Part shown: piece by piece, positions 6,477 through 8,093 of the stretch
How the letters are laid out: each line of letters starts with the position of its first letter
Position numbering within the stretch: the first letter of the stretch is position 1
Assembly: GCA_021159425.1 (NCBI GenBank)
Contig: JAGGRU010000163.1
Location: forward strand, 1 to 8,093
Direction: 5' to 3'
Origin: Sulfurovum sp.
Lineage (GTDB): Bacteria > Campylobacterota > Campylobacteria > Campylobacterales > Sulfurovaceae
Length of the DNA stretch: 8,093 nt
The notes under the pieces: model-generated
What the model was told of the DNA's origin: nothing
Seen by the model: only the letters and a program-made list of their open reading frames with translations
Databases searched by the model: none
Made by a program: the position numbers and the translations under genes

Positions 6477-6623
6477 ATGATGAAAAAGAAAAAAATCAAA
6501 AAGTACATTAAGAAAGAGATGGACAGCAGACTCCCAAAAGAGTTAAAACAGGAGATCAAGAAGCATATCAAAAACTTTAAGAAAAAAGAGAAAGCTGAAA
6601 AGAAAAAGAGTAAAAAGAAATAG
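6477..6623 (+). CDS. Very lysine-rich 48-residue small protein
   Basis: The frame runs from ATG at 6477 (a second ATG follows at once) to TAG at 6621-6623 and encodes 48 residues. Of these, 23 are Lys, one is Arg and six are acidic, for a net charge of about +18. The N-terminal KKKKIKKYIKKEMDSRL and the middle LPKELKQEIKKHIKNFKKK look like amphipathic helices broken at Pro20, and the tail is almost pure Lys/Glu/Ser. No hydrophobic membrane segment is present. I do not recognise a family. Nucleic-acid or ribosome binding is a reasonable guess from charge alone. Support for a real gene is the well-placed ribosome binding site, a candidate promoter, and an end inside a strong terminator hairpin. 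The opposite-strand frame over it (6380-6571) is a Phe/Ile-rich shadow of the lysine codons. A chance A-rich open frame remains an alternative. Confidence 0.68.
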   Translation: MMKKKKIKKYIKKEMDSRLPKELKQEIKKHIKNFKKKEKAEKKKSKKK

Positions 6624-6643
6624 CTTTTATAGCTATTTCTTTT
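6613..6643. terminator. Bidirectional terminator hairpin overlapping both convergent stop codons
   Basis: A perfect 13-bp inverted repeat (6613-6625 and 6631-6643) encloses a 5-base loop. Each arm begins A-rich and ends T-rich, so a U-rich tail follows the core stem on either strand. The TAG of the lysine-rich gene (6621-6623) lies in the left arm and the TAG of ppsA (6633-6635, read on the - strand) lies in the right arm; the two triplets pair with each other. The genes are separated by only 9 bp, so this is the only place for a shared terminator. Confidence 0.82.
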
Positions 6644-8093
6644 GTTTAGATTCGAGTCTGCTGATCAGTTGTATGGTGTGCAGTACTGAGTCAGGGTTCA
6701 GACTCATCGATTCCACTCCCATGTTTACAAGTGCTTCTGCCATTTCAGGGTAGTCTGATGGTCCCTGACCGCAGATGCCGCTGTGACGGTGGTTTCGTTT
6801 TGCACCTTCCACTGCCATCTTTATCATCTTCATAACACCAGGGTCACGTTCATCATAATCAAAGGCAACTATTTCAGAGTCACGGTCTACTCCCAGTGTC
6901 AGTTGTGTCAAATCATTGGAACCGATGCTTATGCCATCAAAAAGTTCACAAAACTCATCTATCAGAATGACATTGTTCGGTATTTCACACATAACATAGA
7001 TCTTTAAGCCATTTTTGCCACGTTCAAGACCATACTTTTTCATGGTATCCAGTACTTTCTGTCCCTCTTCCACCCTGCGGCAGAACGGTATCATTAAAAT
7101 AACATTGTCAAATCCCATTTCCTCTCTGACTCGCTTCATTGATGCACACTCCAAAGCAAAGCCCTCTTCATAAGAAGGATGTGAATAACGTGCTGCACCA
7201 CGGAATCCTATCATTGGATTGGGTTCCTGTACTTCAAAGGGCTTTCCTCCAAGCAGTGTGGCATATTCGTTGGTCTTAAAATCACTCATTCTTACCACGC
7301 AGGGTTTTGGATAGACTGCTGCTGCTATAGTTGCTACACCCTCAGAGAGTGTTTTTATGAAGAAGGTTTCATTGTCTTCATATGCTGATGTGAGTTCAGA
7401 GATCTTCTGCCGTGTAGGTTCATTTAGCTTTTCAGGATGTATCAGTGCCATAGGATGTGCTTTAATGGCTGTATTGATGATGAATTCCATCCGTGCCAGT
7501 CCTATGCCGTCTACAGGAAGAGAAGAAAGTGAAAAAGCAAGTTCGGGATTACCAAGGTTCATCATGATCTGTGTTTTGGTTGTCGGCATGCTTCTAAGAT
7601 CTGTTCTGTTGATCTCAAAATCCAGGTTGCCTTCATAGACAAGACCTGTTTCACCATCTGCACAACTCACTGTAACTTCCTGCCCGTCTTCTAAAATTTC
7701 TGAAGCATTTTTGGCACCTACAATGGCAGGGATACCCAGTTCTCTGGAGACAATGGCAGCATGACAGGTTCGACCACCGGAGTTAGTGACGATGGCAGAA
7801 GCGATCTTCATGACAGGTTCCCAGTCAGGACTGGTCGTTTCAGCCACAAGTACATCTCCTGCTTCAAATTCACCCAGTCTGCCTGCATCCTCAATTTTAC
7901 GTACTTTCCCGGAACCGATCTTTGTTCCTACTGCGCGACCTTCAACCAATACTCTGGAGTGCTCATTCAAATTATATATTTCCAGAGTATTTGATTCTTT
8001 TCGTGATTCAACTGTTTCCGGACGTGCCTGCACAATGTAGAGTTGACCATCTAAACCATCTTTTGCCCACTCCATATCCATTGGTTTCTCATA
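6633..8093 (-). CDS. ppsA: Phosphoenolpyruvate synthase, C-terminal part (5' end beyond window)
   Basis: PpsA converts pyruvate and ATP to PEP, AMP and phosphate, the anaplerotic and gluconeogenic entry step. The frame is open to the right edge: four codons (YEKP) precede the ATG at 8081, and they belong to the conserved YEKPMDMEWAKDG block, so that ATG is internal. The visible 486 residues are roughly the last 60% of a protein of about 800. The ATP-grasp domain ends at LYIVQARPETVE. The swivelling phosphohistidine domain carries GGRTCHAAIVSRELGIPAIVG, with the catalytic His codon at 7761-7763. The PEP/pyruvate TIM barrel has GLARMEF, NPMIGFRGAARY, CEIPNN, the metal-binding GSNDLTQLTLGVDRD (Asp codon 6912-6914) and the catalytic Cys in GICGQGPSDYPE (6771-6773). 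All visible active-site residues are kept. It ends in the shared terminator hairpin and is transcribed against the ctpA operon. Confidence 0.97.
   Translation of the reverse strand, partial: YEKPMDMEWAKDGLDGQLYIVQARPETVESRKESNTLEIYNLNEHSRVLVEGRAVGTKIGSGKVRKIEDAGRLGEFEAGDVLVAETTSPDWEPVMKIASAIVTNSGGRTCHAAIVSRELGIPAIVGAKNASEILEDGQEVTVSCADGETGLVYEGNLDFEINRTDLRSMPTTKTQIMMNLGNPELAFSLSSLPVDGIGLARMEFIINTAIKAHPMALIHPEKLNEPTRQKISELTSAYEDNETFFIKTLSEGVATIAAAVYPKPCVVRMSDFKTNEYATLLGGKPFEVQEPNPMIGFRGAARYSHPSYEEGFALECASMKRVREEMGFDNVILMIPFCRRVEEGQKVLDTMKKYGLERGKNGLKIYVMCEIPNNVILIDEFCELFDGISIGSNDLTQLTLGVDRDSEIVAFDYDERDPGVMKMIKMAVEGAKRNHRHSGICGQGPSDYPEMAEALVNMGVESMSLNPDSVLHTIQLISRLESKQKK

Noticed and set aside
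6380..6571. 63-codon Phe/Ile-rich frame on the - strand over the lysine-rich gene
   Set aside because: The hydrophobic look is what the reverse complement of AAA/AAG codons gives. The + strand frame has the ribosome binding site and terminator.
7357..8040. Several + strand open frames opposite ppsA (7357-7638, 7761-7994, 7786-8040)
   Set aside because: All overlap conserved catalytic domains of ppsA in antisense, and none shows a domain or a ribosome binding site.
8081..8093. ATG at 8081 (- strand) as the true start of a 482-residue protein
   Set aside because: The frame continues to the window edge and the upstream codons complete the conserved YEKPMDMEWAKDG block of PpsA, so this methionine is internal.

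Overview
The window reads as ordinary chromosome from a member of the Campylobacterota, most like a Sulfurovum or Sulfurimonas relative. The reasons are AT-rich intergenic DNA, tightly packed and overlapping genes, and the gene order S41 peptidase - purC - purS - purQ - secreted protein - plsC - crcB. From memory, this order matches a block in Campylobacter jejuni (about Cj0511 to Cj0517). The genus is an inference; no rRNA or other marker is present.

Layout. Bases 1-93 are the 3' end of an unidentified gene on the + strand. It converges with a DUF445 membrane protein gene on the - strand (123-842). A 133-bp AT-rich intergenic region (843-975) then separates DUF445 from a divergent gene chain on the + strand (976-6385). 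The chain holds a secreted carboxy-terminal processing protease (ctpA), three purine biosynthesis genes (purC, purS, purQ), a conserved-type secreted/membrane protein with a C-terminal SH3-like segment, a 1-acylglycerol-3-phosphate acyltransferase (plsC), a Fluc/CrcB fluoride channel and an 86-codon gene that starts with TTG. Junctions are overlaps of 1, 1, 23 and 35 bp or gaps of 1, 11 and 16 bp, so one operon with translational coupling is likely. A weak terminator-like hairpin and a candidate promoter follow, then a 48-codon gene for a protein that is 48% lysine (6477-6623). The window ends with the C-terminal 486 residues of phosphoenolpyruvate synthase (ppsA) on the - strand, which runs off the right edge.

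Function. PurC makes SAICAR. PurS and PurQ are two of the three subunits of the FGAM synthase; the PurL subunit is not in the window. CtpA, the SH3-like protein, PlsC and CrcB all act at or across the inner membrane, so the operon mixes nucleotide synthesis with envelope functions. PpsA converts pyruvate to PEP for gluconeogenesis.

I found no mobile element, CRISPR array, tRNA, rRNA or clear defence system. The points most worth a second look are a 13-bp hairpin that contains the paired stop codons of two convergent genes, the uncharacterised 86-aa sigma-region-4-like and 48-aa lysine-rich proteins, and the uncharacterised SH3-like protein nested between purQ and plsC.
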